Assembly: GCA_964352225.1 (NCBI GenBank)
Contig: CAYGRM010000057.1
Span: 1-23,638, forward strand
Length of the DNA: 23,638 bases
Direction: 5' to 3'
DNA from: CAJQQY01 sp964352225
GTDB lineage: Bacteria > Bacteroidota > Bacteroidia > Chitinophagales > Saprospiraceae
Part shown: one piece after another, positions 15,295 to 22,378 of the stretch
Layout: the number at the start of each line of letters is the position of its first letter
Numbering within the stretch: position 1 is the first letter of the stretch
The notes under the pieces: generated by a model
The model's database searches: none
The model's input: only the letters and a program-made list of their open reading frames with translations
Told to the model about the DNA's origin: nothing
Program-made: the position numbers and the translations under genes

Positions 15295-17136
15295 ATGTGT
15301 GGAATCGTAGCTTATATCGGCAAAAAAGACGCTTACCCAATACTCATCAAAGGGCTTAAAAGATTAGAATACCGAGGATATGATAGCGCAGGTGTGGCCT
15401 TATTCAATGGTGATTTACACGTTTACAAGAAAAAAGGAAAAGTCAATGACTTAGTATCTTATGTTAAAGGAAAAAATGTTGATGGCCATGTTGGTATTGG
15501 ACATACTCGATGGGCTACTCACGGAGAACCTAATGATATTAATGCTCACCCACATACTTCTGATGATGGTCGATTGACTCTTATTCATAATGGGATTATC
15601 GAAAATTATGCAACAATAAAAGAAGCACTTGTTAAAGATGGACACACCTTTACAAGCGATACAGATACAGAAGTATTGGTTCATTTGATCGGTGCTTTGC
15701 AAGACAAAGATAATTTAGAATTGGAGGAAGCGGTAAGAATAGCTTTATCTCAAGTTGTTGGCGCATATGCTATCGTAGTGCTAGATAGAAATGATCCAAC
15801 GAAACTAGTAGCTGCTCGAAAAGCAAGCCCATTAGTTGTAGGTATAGGTCAAGATAATGAATTCTTCCTAGCATCTGATGCTACCCCTTTAGTAGGGTAC
15901 ACCTCACAAGTTGTTTATTTGAACGATGAAGAGATTGCTGTTGTGGGGAATGATGGAACATTCGAAATAAAAACCATTGATAACCAAATCCAAACTCCTT
16001 ACATTCAACATCTTAATATGAATATTGAGAAATTGGAAAAAGGAGACTACGAACACTTTATGCTCAAAGAGATTTATGAGCAACCAAATACAATTGCAGA
16101 TTGTATGCGTGGACGGATAAATGCAGCAGCAGGTTGGATCAAAATGGGTGGTATCGAAGAGCAATCAGAAAGAATTTTTAATGCGAAAAGATTTATCATG
16201 GCTGCTTGCGGAACATCATGGCATGCTGCATTAATTGGTGAATATTTATTTGAAGAATTAGCTCGAATTCCAGTTGAAGTAGAATATGCTTCTGAACTTA
16301 GATACAGAAATCCAATTATCAACAAAGACGATGTAGTGATTGCTTTATCTCAATCAGGAGAAACTGCTGATACTATGGCAGCCCTCGAATTAGCAAAAGA
16401 TAAAGGCGCTTTAATTTATGGAATCGTAAATTCAGTTGGATCATCTATTTCTAGAATTACGGACGCAGGTTCTTATATCCACGCTGGCCCTGAAATTGGA
16501 GTAGCAAGTACCAAAGCATTTACTGGTCAAGTAACTGCACTTACTTTGATGGCAATCTATATGGGTTATAAAAGAGGAACTATTCCTAAATCTTATTACC
16601 ATCAATTGCTAGAAGGATTAGAAAAAATACCTGCAAAAGTTCAAGAAGCTTTAAAATGTAATGATCAGATAAAAGAATTGGCTAAGAAATTTATTAATAC
16701 CAATCATACCCTTTATCTTGGGAGAGGTTATAATTTTCCTATTGCATTGGAAGGTGCTCTTAAATTAAAAGAGATTTCATACATTCATGCAGAAGGATAT
16801 CCTGCTGCCGAAATGAAGCATGGCCCAATCGCATTGATCGATGAAAATATGCCTGTAGTTGTAATTGCGACTAACAAAAGTGCTTATGAAAAAATCGTAA
16901 GTAATATCCAAGAGGTAAAAGCTCGAAAAGGAAGAGTTATAGCAATCGTAACTCAAGGCGACGAAGAGATTAGTAAAATCGCAGATTACACTATCGAAAT
17001 TCCTGATACTGAAGAACCATTCACTCCTTTATTATCAGTTATTCCTTTACAATTATTGTCTTACCATATTGCCGTAGCAAGAGGGTGCAATGTAGATCAA
17101 CCTCGAAATTTAGCTAAGTCAGTTACTGTAGAATAA
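15295..17136 (+). CDS. glmS: Glutamine-fructose-6-phosphate aminotransferase (isomerizing)
   Basis: GlmS converts fructose-6-phosphate and glutamine to glucosamine-6-phosphate and glutamate, the first step to UDP-GlcNAc for peptidoglycan and LPS. The 613-residue length is standard (E. coli 609). The N-terminal nucleophile Cys follows Met (MCGIVAYIG). The glutaminase domain shows EYRGYDSAGVAL, GHTRWATHG and HNGIIENY. Two SIS domains follow: AACGTSWHA, ALSQSGETADT and GVASTKAFTGQ in the first; LYLGRGYNFPIALEGALKLKE and AEMKHGPIALID in the second. The C-terminus PRNLAKSVTVE closes the sugar site. No glmS ribozyme-like element is seen in the 91-base upstream gap. The next gene starts 74 bases downstream on the same strand. 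Confidence 0.98.
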   Translation: MCGIVAYIGKKDAYPILIKGLKRLEYRGYDSAGVALFNGDLHVYKKKGKVNDLVSYVKGKNVDGHVGIGHTRWATHGEPNDINAHPHTSDDGRLTLIHNGIIENYATIKEALVKDGHTFTSDTDTEVLVHLIGALQDKDNLELEEAVRIALSQVVGAYAIVVLDRNDPTKLVAARKASPLVVGIGQDNEFFLASDATPLVGYTSQVVYLNDEEIAVVGNDGTFEIKTIDNQIQTPYIQHLNMNIEKLEKGDYEHFMLKEIYEQPNTIADCMRGRINAAAGWIKMGGIEEQSERIFNAKRFIMAACGTSWHAALIGEYLFEELARIPVEVEYASELRYRNPIINKDDVVIALSQSGETADTMAALELAKDKGALIYGIVNSVGSSISRITDAGSYIHAGPEIGVASTKAFTGQVTALTLMAIYMGYKRGTIPKSYYHQLLEGLEKIPAKVQEALKCNDQIKELAKKFINTNHTLYLGRGYNFPIALEGALKLKEISYIHAEGYPAAEMKHGPIALIDENMPVVVIATNKSAYEKIVSNIQEVKARKGRVIAIVTQGDEEISKIADYTIEIPDTEEPFTPLLSVIPLQLLSYHIAVARGCNVDQPRNLAKSVTVE

Positions 17137-17173
17137 CATAATTATTAAAAACATTTGACTAAAAAGACTACAA

Positions 17174-17203
17174 GTCAAACGTCAAATATTCAACGTCAAA
17201 CGT
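17174..17203. repeat. Short direct and inverted TCAAACG repeats before the DUF4290 gene
   Basis: GTCAAACGTCAAA (17174-17186) and ACGTCAAACGT (17193-17203) repeat the same words around ATATT. TTTGAC just upstream (~17153) is their complement. The minus-strand reading contains TTGAATATTTGACG, which resembles the repeat arms at 19720-19765. Confidence 0.55.
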
Positions 17204-17209
17204 ATAAAA

Positions 17210-17941
17210 ATGGGCACACATAGCGCACATAACATGGAGTATAACTCCGAAAAAAGCACACTCATTATTCCTGAATATGGTCGAAATGTTCAAATGTTGA
17301 TTCGACATGCTAAGACTATCGAAAGTGATGAAATCAGGCAAGCTTTTATTGAAAAAGTAATTGACTTGATGCACCAAATGCATCCGCAAAATAGAAATAT
17401 CGAAGACTACATGTCTAAGTTATGGAAGCATGTATTCCGAATTGCCGAGTACGATATTAAAGTTATGCCTCCAAATGGGGAAATTCCTACACCTGAAACT
17501 GATATCACAATTCCAGAACCTGTTAACTATCCTGTTGCCAATGTGAGGTATAGACATTATGGAAATAATGTTCAAATCCTTATTGACAAGGCATTGAAAA
17601 TGGAAGATGGCCCCAAAAAAGATGGTTTCGTTTTAGTGATCGGTGGCTACATGAAAATGGCCTACAAAACTTGGAATAGAGAACACTTTGTAAGTGATGA
17701 AATTATCAAAGGAGACCTACATAAAATGTCTGATGGAAAATTAGTCATCGCTGATAATATCTCTCTTGATGGATTAAGTAACTCTAACCGTCGAAAAAGA
17801 AAAGATGACAATGATCGAGGTGGAAGAAGTGATAGGAGCCGAAACGACCGAGGTGGCCGAAATGATCGAGGCGGAAGAAATGACCGTAGTGGAAGAAACG
17901 ATCGAGGTCGAAATGATCGTGGAGGAAGAGGTAGACGTTAG
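17210..17941 (+). CDS. DUF4290 family protein with RNDRGG repeat tail
   Basis: The 243-residue protein has no signal peptide and is probably cytoplasmic. Residues ~9-185 fit the DUF4290 family of Bacteroidota (YNSEKSTLIIPEYGRNVQML, LIDLMHQMHPQNRN-type helix, KLWKHVFRIAEYD, RHYGNNVQILIDKA). From about 194 the sequence becomes RRKRKDDNDRGG followed by several RNDRGG or RNDRSG units up to the end (GRGRR). This resembles RGG boxes that bind RNA, so an RNA-related role is possible but unproven. The start may instead be M9 (MEYNSEK), 24 bases downstream, which fits the family N-terminus as I recall it. I kept the first ATG because it has the A-rich upstream bases common in this phylum. It follows glmS by 74 bases and ends at a strong terminator. 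Confidence 0.8.
   Translation: MGTHSAHNMEYNSEKSTLIIPEYGRNVQMLIRHAKTIESDEIRQAFIEKVIDLMHQMHPQNRNIEDYMSKLWKHVFRIAEYDIKVMPPNGEIPTPETDITIPEPVNYPVANVRYRHYGNNVQILIDKALKMEDGPKKDGFVLVIGGYMKMAYKTWNREHFVSDEIIKGDLHKMSDGKLVIADNISLDGLSNSNRRKRKDDNDRGGRSDRSRNDRGGRNDRGGRNDRSGRNDRGRNDRGGRGRR
17839..17935 (+). repeat. 18-base tandem repeat coding for RNDRGG
   Basis: Units of the type CGAAAYGAYCGAGGYGG plus one base repeat about five times with third-position drift; one unit is shortened. Each full unit is six codons, so copy-number change would stay in frame. Confidence 0.7.
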
Positions 17942-17960
17942 TGCTTCTTTTCAATGAAAT

Positions 17961-17998
17961 AAAAAAGGTGCTTATCAATTCTGATAGGCACCTTTTTT
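17961..17998. terminator. Two-way intrinsic terminator between the DUF4290 gene and thiL
   Basis: AAAAAAGGTGCTTATCA pairs with TGATAGGCACCTTTTTT (one G-U) around the loop ATTC. The A run and T run make it usable on both strands, and it lies between convergent genes. Confidence 0.9.
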
Positions 17999-18012
17999 AT
18001 TGAAAATTTTTC

Positions 18013-19062
18013 CTACTCATTCCCCTTAAAATGATTCCACCCTTGAGCCTTTATTGGATGAATATTTCCACCTTTCGTATGTAACTTAATTCCTTCTGAA
18101 GCTTCCATAATTTCTCCCATAATATAAATCCCTGGCAAAAATTTGACCTTCTCAATATCTTCAGGTGCAATCGTAAAAAGTAATTCATAATCCTCTCCCC
18201 CACTCAATGCACAAGTAATTGGATCCATCTGAAACTTCAAAGCCATCATTTCCGCATCAGGATGAATCGGCACCCCACTCTCTTCGACAAATGCTCCCAC
18301 ACCTGATTCTTTACATATATGAAAAACCTCCGAAGCTAACCCATCCGAAATGTCAATCATGGAAGTAGGTACTAATTCTGCTTTTGCAAAACTCTCAATC
18401 ATTTCTCTTCGAGCTTCAGGTTTTAATTGTCTTCGTACTAAATAAGATTGCTCTTCCAAGTCTGGTTGCACTCCTGGATTTGACAAATAAATTTGCTTCT
18501 CCCTTTCCAAAATTTGAAGCCCTAAATATGCAGCTCCTAAGTCCCCCGTCACGCACATCAAATCTCCCACCTTCGCAGTATTTCGATAAACTATTTTATC
18601 CTTTTCAGCTTCACCTATTGCCGTTACACTTATAATCAATCCTTTAGGAGAAGAAGTCGTATCCCCTCCAATTAGATCAACATCATATTGTGCACATGCT
18701 GCTTCTACTCCTTGGTAAAACTCTTCCAACGCTTCTACCGAAAACCGATTGGAAAATGCCAATGACATTGTAACCTGTTTTGGAGTAGCATTCATTGCAT
18801 AAATATCAGATAGATTGACAATCACCGATTTATATCCCAGATGCTTAAGAGGTGTATACATCAAATCAAAATGAATCCCCTCCACCAACATATCGGTTGA
18901 AACAACTGTCATCATTTTTCCATGATCAACTACTGCAGCATCATCCCCAATTCCTTTAACTGTGGATTTATTTTTTATTGGAAACCTTTTGGTCAAATGT
19001 TCAATCAAACCAAATTCTCCCAATTCATTTACATCTGTTCTTTTTTCTGTATTTTCTGCCAT
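18013..19062 (-). CDS. thiL: Thiamine-monophosphate kinase
   Basis: ThiL phosphorylates thiamine monophosphate to the active cofactor thiamine diphosphate with ATP, in the cytoplasm. The 349-residue protein has the expected motifs: KGIGDDAAVV near the start (nucleotide/Mg site), STDMLVEGIHFDL, KSVIVNLSDIYAM, LIGGDTTSSPKG, MIDISDGLASEV and LSGGEDYELLF. The N-terminal ~15 residues (AENTEKRTDVNE) extend a little before the usual ELGEFGLIE start. It stands alone, between a two-way terminator and a divergent structured region, with its own -7 element at 19097-19104. No THI-box riboswitch is seen in its short leader. Confidence 0.96.
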   Translation of the reverse strand: MAENTEKRTDVNELGEFGLIEHLTKRFPIKNKSTVKGIGDDAAVVDHGKMMTVVSTDMLVEGIHFDLMYTPLKHLGYKSVIVNLSDIYAMNATPKQVTMSLAFSNRFSVEALEEFYQGVEAACAQYDVDLIGGDTTSSPKGLIISVTAIGEAEKDKIVYRNTAKVGDLMCVTGDLGAAYLGLQILEREKQIYLSNPGVQPDLEEQSYLVRRQLKPEARREMIESFAKAELVPTSMIDISDGLASEVFHICKESGVGAFVEESGVPIHPDAEMMALKFQMDPITCALSGGEDYELLFTIAPEDIEKVKFLPGIYIMGEIMEASEGIKLHTKGGNIHPIKAQGWNHFKGNE

Positions 19063-19096
19063 TGTATTTTATTAATTAAAATTGCTTTTCAAACTG

Positions 19097-19104
19097 CAAA
19101 AGTA
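19097..19104 (-). promoter_or_regulatory. thiL: Bacteroidota -7 element for thiL
   Basis: On the minus strand the bases read TACTTTTG, an exact TAnnTTTG followed by CAG, 35 bases before the thiL start. It predicts a leader of under 30 bases, too short for a riboswitch. Confidence 0.6.
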
Positions 19105-19165
19105 ATTAATTTTAATCATCCTAAAAAAATACTTACACAGGTATAGATAATTAAGGTTTTTAATA

Positions 19166-19173
19166 TATATTTG
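19166..19173 (+). promoter_or_regulatory. Plus-strand -7 element divergent from thiL
   Basis: TATATTTG fits TAnnTTTG exactly and is followed by CATTG. It points into the gene-free 19174-19711 stretch. An 18-codon frame at 19193-19249 follows but has no further support. Confidence 0.4.
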
Positions 19174-19260
19174 CATTGTTACTTTTTTAAATATGAAAAG
19201 TACATTCATCCCAACCGAAAATTTTTCCCACTTTAACCGACCGTTTTAATTTACTGATTT

Positions 19261-19319
19261 TTGAAGTATAAATACTTCAATTTTCCAAGTATGATGTGTT
19301 TTTGATTTTATATCAAAAA
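19261..19319 (+). other. Two hairpins downstream of the plus-strand promoter
   Basis: TTGAAGTAT/ATACTTCAA (19261-19280) is a near-perfect palindrome with a two-base centre. TTTTTGAT/ATCAAAAA (19299-19319) is a perfect 8-bp stem with a five-base loop. A third, GGTTG/CAACC, is at 19394-19411. No coding frame of note runs through them. Confidence 0.45.
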
Positions 19320-19449
19320 TGGCTGAGGGGCTATTTTATACATTCTACTTTCTTTCTTTTTCTAAATTATACTTCTCGAGCAAACTTACCCTTGGTTGTA
19401 AAAGTGCAACCTCTAAAAATTGTAAATATATTGTTAGAATAATAGATTG

Positions 19450-19711
19450 GCGCGACAACTTATATCACAAATCATCCAAAAACAGTCTCACTTAACCGTG
19501 TCTGAGAAATGCAAAGCAGTTCAACCTTCTGGATATTCGATCATTTCAACAATTGTAATCTCATGATTGATTTGATCTAGAATTATGCACCAAAAGAATG
19601 AATCTTAGCAGACACGATAATATGACTGCAGGAGAAATTAATTTTTCTCCAAACTGTTTTTGGGATGTGGACCCTCTTCACTCACCTCGTGGAAGAGGGT
19701 TCTTTTTTTTT
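19450..19711 (+). ncRNA. Candidate structured non-coding RNA ending at a strong terminator
   Basis: TTG at 19420-19422 and TAGATTGG at 19443-19450, 20 bases apart, resemble a Bacteroidota promoter (one mismatch), giving a start near 19456. Distant arms pair: CAGTC (19483-19487) with GACTG (19624-19628), then CGTGTCTG (19497-19504) with CAGACACG (19609-19616), leaving an unpaired bubble of nine and seven bases between them. The inside folds as an imperfect rod (ATA-TTC-GATCA with TGATC-GAA-TAT). GGAGAAA/TTTCTCC (19631-19650) and the terminator follow. No protein frame is present. A rod with a bubble recalls 6S RNA, but I cannot assign a family. It is not tmRNA or RNase P RNA by motif. The start is uncertain and could be nearer 19180. 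Confidence 0.45.
19669..19711 (+). terminator. Strong plus-strand intrinsic terminator with no coding gene before it
   Basis: GGACCCTCTTC (19669-19679) pairs with GAAGAGGGTTC (19692-19702), one G-U pair, followed by nine T. The nearest protein gene upstream on this strand ends at 17941 and has its own terminator, so this must end another transcript. Confidence 0.85.
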
Positions 19712-19719
19712 GTAAAATC

Positions 19720-19843
19720 TTGAATATCGAATAACGATTTCAGAACAAGGATTTCAGAAGTTTGACGATGTTAATTTTGTGTTTCCAGGAAGCATTTTCA
19801 AACTTCTCAAATCATAAATCCTTGTTCGAAATTCGATATTCAA
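19720..19843. repeat. Long imperfect inverted repeat
   Basis: The arms at 19720-19765 and 19798-19843 are complementary in three blocks: TTGAATATCGAAT, AACAAGGATTT and AAGTTTGA, with short unequal spacers. Words such as TTGAATAT and TTTGACG also occur at 17174-17203. No transposase is present. It is likely a dispersed intergenic repeat of this genome. Confidence 0.65.
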
Positions 19844-19883
19844 AAAAAAGGAACGTACTCCAAAAGCACGCTCCTTTTTTTTT
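19842..19883 (-). terminator. Terminator of the TonB-domain gene
   Basis: The A run, GGA, CGT and C at 19842-19857 pair with G, ACG, TCC and the T run at 19865-19883, with two single mismatches. It lies 20 bases past the stop of the minus-strand gene and may work in both directions. Confidence 0.75.
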
Positions 19884-19902
19884 AAAACTTTTCTCCCACA
19901 AA

Positions 19903-20661
19903 CTACTCTACCAACTCAAACTCTCTCCCCACCTTCACCTTCCTATTTCCATCCTGAACCACCACTCCAATATAAAATTTACCTCCAGCTTTTGCTTTTT
20001 TTACGATTTTCTTTTGCTTCTTATTCAAAATACCGTTGCTGGTAGCCGTTTGAAAATTATTTTTTCGTTGGTAAGAAAAATTCAATTCTTCAAAAACAAC
20101 TGGTTCTCCAAATCGGTCTCGAACCATAATTATTTTTCCTAAATTTTCTTTTAACTCTTCAATTGAGATTTTATTCCCTTTCGAAGTTCCCCAAGTAATT
20201 TTATAATCATCAGACTCCAAAGGATTACTCACTCCACTTTTCAAATAAAAGTGAATTGGCAAATTAAGCTTCACTTTGACAATCTCTCCTTTATCCTTTC
20301 CGGGTTCCCACTTCGGCATTTTTTTCAAAACATCAATTGCTGCATCCCCACACCCATCTCCAATATCTCGAATAATTGACGGTTCAGTCACTCTTCCTTC
20401 CTCATCTATGATAAAACTAACATATACCGTACCTTCCGTTCCTGCATTTTTTGCTTCCTCAGGATACTCCACATTGAAGGCTAAAAAAGAAACCAAACTC
20501 TCGTCGGAGCAAGTTCTCTTTTTTTCTTTTTTATATTTATACTTTTCACATCCCGAGAAATATGGCATTTGTTCAGCATGAACTAATGCTTCCGTTTGTG
20601 CAGAAAGACTATTAGAAAAGAGAAAAGAAATCAGTAATAATAAAGTGTATATTTTTCTCAT
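19903..20661 (-). CDS. TonB C-terminal-domain protein with a GldM-like tail
   Basis: The 252-residue protein has a signal peptide (YTLLLLISFLFSNSLSAQ) and not the long membrane anchor of true TonB. Residues ~62-140 form a TonB C-terminal domain (VEYPEEAKNAGTEGTVYVSF, IDEEGRVTEPSIIRDIG, MPKWEPGKDKGEIVKVKLNLPIHF). Two cysteines precede it (SGCEKYKY, RTCSDES). Residues ~155-252 form a second beta-rich domain (KENLGKIIMVRDRFGEPV, GILNKKQKKIVKKAKAGGKF, VGREFELVE). This resembles the last domain of GldM/PorM, a T9SS motor component; the match is by eye. It should be periplasmic. The TlpA-like gene lies 71 bases upstream on the same strand. Energy transduction by this protein alone is unlikely without a membrane helix. 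Confidence 0.8.
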   Translation of the reverse strand: MRKIYTLLLLISFLFSNSLSAQTEALVHAEQMPYFSGCEKYKYKKEKKRTCSDESLVSFLAFNVEYPEEAKNAGTEGTVYVSFIIDEEGRVTEPSIIRDIGDGCGDAAIDVLKKMPKWEPGKDKGEIVKVKLNLPIHFYLKSGVSNPLESDDYKITWGTSKGNKISIEELKENLGKIIMVRDRFGEPVVFEELNFSYQRKNNFQTATSNGILNKKQKKIVKKAKAGGKFYIGVVVQDGNRKVKVGREFELVE

Positions 20662-20732
20662 AAGAGATGCTTAATCATTTTTAACTCAACAAAAGTTATT
20701 TCGTGAATTATGTTTGTTATTTGAGATTACAA

Positions 20733-22190
20733 TTATCGCTTGGCAAAATTTAACAACGTTTTCTTTACCTCCATCAAATCATTCGACTTTGGATTTTTGA
20801 CGAAGTCACCAACTTTATTGATGATAAAATATCGAGGCAAAACTTTAATTTCATATGCTTTGGCAATGTCAGAATTCAACTCTCCAGAAGCTAAAATATG
20901 AATTCCTTTAAATTGTCTTTTTTCTAAAGTTTCTTTCCAAACATCTTCTTCTCGATCCACCGATACATTTACAAAAACAATATCTTCATTTTCCAACTCA
21001 GGCTGGATCATCTTTAACTTCTCCATTTTATCCATGCAAGGTCTGCACCAAGTTGCCCAAAAATTTAAATAAATAACTTTTCCTCGATAATTTTTTAAAG
21101 CTACTTCAGTATTATTTAAATCTATTAAAACAAAATCAGGTGCTTGAGTTCCGCCTGCAAACTTAATTGCCTTTTCGTAAGACTCAATTACTTTAATATC
21201 AAAATTTCCATAATCTTGATACCGCATATAATCCCAATATTTATCCATAATAACTCCATTCTCCTTGGCTCTAAATGCACGAGCAATTATTTCTGATTGG
21301 AAAAATGCTCTTGTCTTTCCTTCCAATTTTTCACTTCCCTCTTCATATTGAAATACAAAAGACGCTCTTTCATCATCTGGACTTATTAAATTTTTATAAT
21401 CAAAATACGCGACCAGAAATTCACGATACCACTCATTTCCAATCTGATCATTTTGCAGAGGTATTTCTTTGAGAAAATTGAAATAGGATTCTTGCAAGCT
21501 ATATCGATTTTTAAAAACATTTCCATACATCAATCGATGGTATGCAAAATCATATTGAATTTCGGCATTCAAAAAATCCTTAAATTCTTGGGTTAATTTA
21601 TCAGGGTGATCGACATCAAATTTTACTAACTGAGCAAGTGCTTTCTCCTTACGATTTTTCATATGGTTCTCAAAACTAGATTGATCCATCGCCAACATTA
21701 ACTTATCCATTCTTGGACTATTTTGATACCAATATAATTTTTGCCGATACTGAGTCATATTAAAAACACTCATCTCTCGAGGATTCAAGCGCAAGTATTC
21801 CGTCAAGTAATTATTGCTTGCCCCTAGACTTCCCGAAAACTCAAATGAATATTGAAAATTATTCGCATCACAATCAATATATAAAGTATCATTAGGCTGA
21901 ACATAAATGGCTCCTTTATTTCGAGCATACTTTAAAATAGCAATCTGAGGTTCTTTCACTTCAATCGCAAAAGCAAAAGTATTGTCATCAATAATTTTTG
22001 AAGTATAAATATCAACACCATTATTGAGATATAAAGTATTCAAACTCAATTCGATCTCTTTGATAAGTTTAGCGTTTTTGACTTTGCCCATGATCAAAGT
22101 ATTCGGCTGGGCATAAAGAAAAGATACACACACTAACAAACTAAAAAGGCTCAATATTTTTTTTGTAAAAAGGTTGAAATGCTCCATCAA
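20733..22190 (-). CDS. TlpA-type thiol-disulfide oxidoreductase with long N-terminal domain
   Basis: The 485-residue protein has a signal peptide (KKILSLFSLLVCVSFLYAQ) and should be periplasmic. Residues ~350-485 are a TlpA/ResA thioredoxin domain: APDFVLIDLNN, YRGKVIYLNFWATWCRPC with the redox pair C382-C385, and the cis-proline P452 (KVLPRYFIIN). The first ~320 residues hold a beta-rich segment (PNTLIMGKVKNAK, AIYVQPNDTLYIDCDA) and a helical middle region, an arrangement common in Bacteroidota. It probably reduces or exchanges disulfides in exported proteins; the partner is unknown. The neighbouring TonB-domain protein, with several cysteines, is a possible client by position only. The start could be either of two adjacent ATG codons. 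Confidence 0.9.
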   Translation of the reverse strand: MMEHFNLFTKKILSLFSLLVCVSFLYAQPNTLIMGKVKNAKLIKEIELSLNTLYLNNGVDIYTSKIIDDNTFAFAIEVKEPQIAILKYARNKGAIYVQPNDTLYIDCDANNFQYSFEFSGSLGASNNYLTEYLRLNPREMSVFNMTQYRQKLYWYQNSPRMDKLMLAMDQSSFENHMKNRKEKALAQLVKFDVDHPDKLTQEFKDFLNAEIQYDFAYHRLMYGNVFKNRYSLQESYFNFLKEIPLQNDQIGNEWYREFLVAYFDYKNLISPDDERASFVFQYEEGSEKLEGKTRAFFQSEIIARAFRAKENGVIMDKYWDYMRYQDYGNFDIKVIESYEKAIKFAGGTQAPDFVLIDLNNTEVALKNYRGKVIYLNFWATWCRPCMDKMEKLKMIQPELENEDIVFVNVSVDREEDVWKETLEKRQFKGIHILASGELNSDIAKAYEIKVLPRYFIINKVGDFVKNPKSNDLMEVKKTLLNFAKR

Positions 22191-22378
22191 GGGTATTTTA
22201 TAAAAATGAAATTGATTGAATTATTCTACGCTAAATTTAAAGGTTTTGCTTCAATTAAAACGAAGTAGTTTTCTAAATTTTCAGAATTGCGAACTCCAAA
22301 ATTTAAAACGATTTTTCCGTTTTTTTTATTTCAAAAAATAAACTGCTATATTTAAAAAACATAACTTGAAAACGACCT

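Noticed and set aside
19193..19249. 18-codon frame as a leader peptide
   Set aside because: No composition signal, no runs of a regulatory codon and no downstream gene on this strand to control.
19498..19512. CTGAGA, the core word of the THI-box (TPP) riboswitch, near thiL
   Set aside because: It is on the plus strand, opposite to thiL, about 440 bases from its start, and the other conserved THI-box words are missing.
19320..19711. tmRNA or RNase P RNA as identity of the RNA region
   Set aside because: There is no tag frame, no CCA end and no tRNA-like half for tmRNA; the GAGGAAAGTCC core of RNase P RNA is absent.
22308..22328. AAAACG/CGTTTT hairpin with T run as terminator before recJ
   Set aside because: The stem has only six pairs, and no gene ends upstream on the plus strand.
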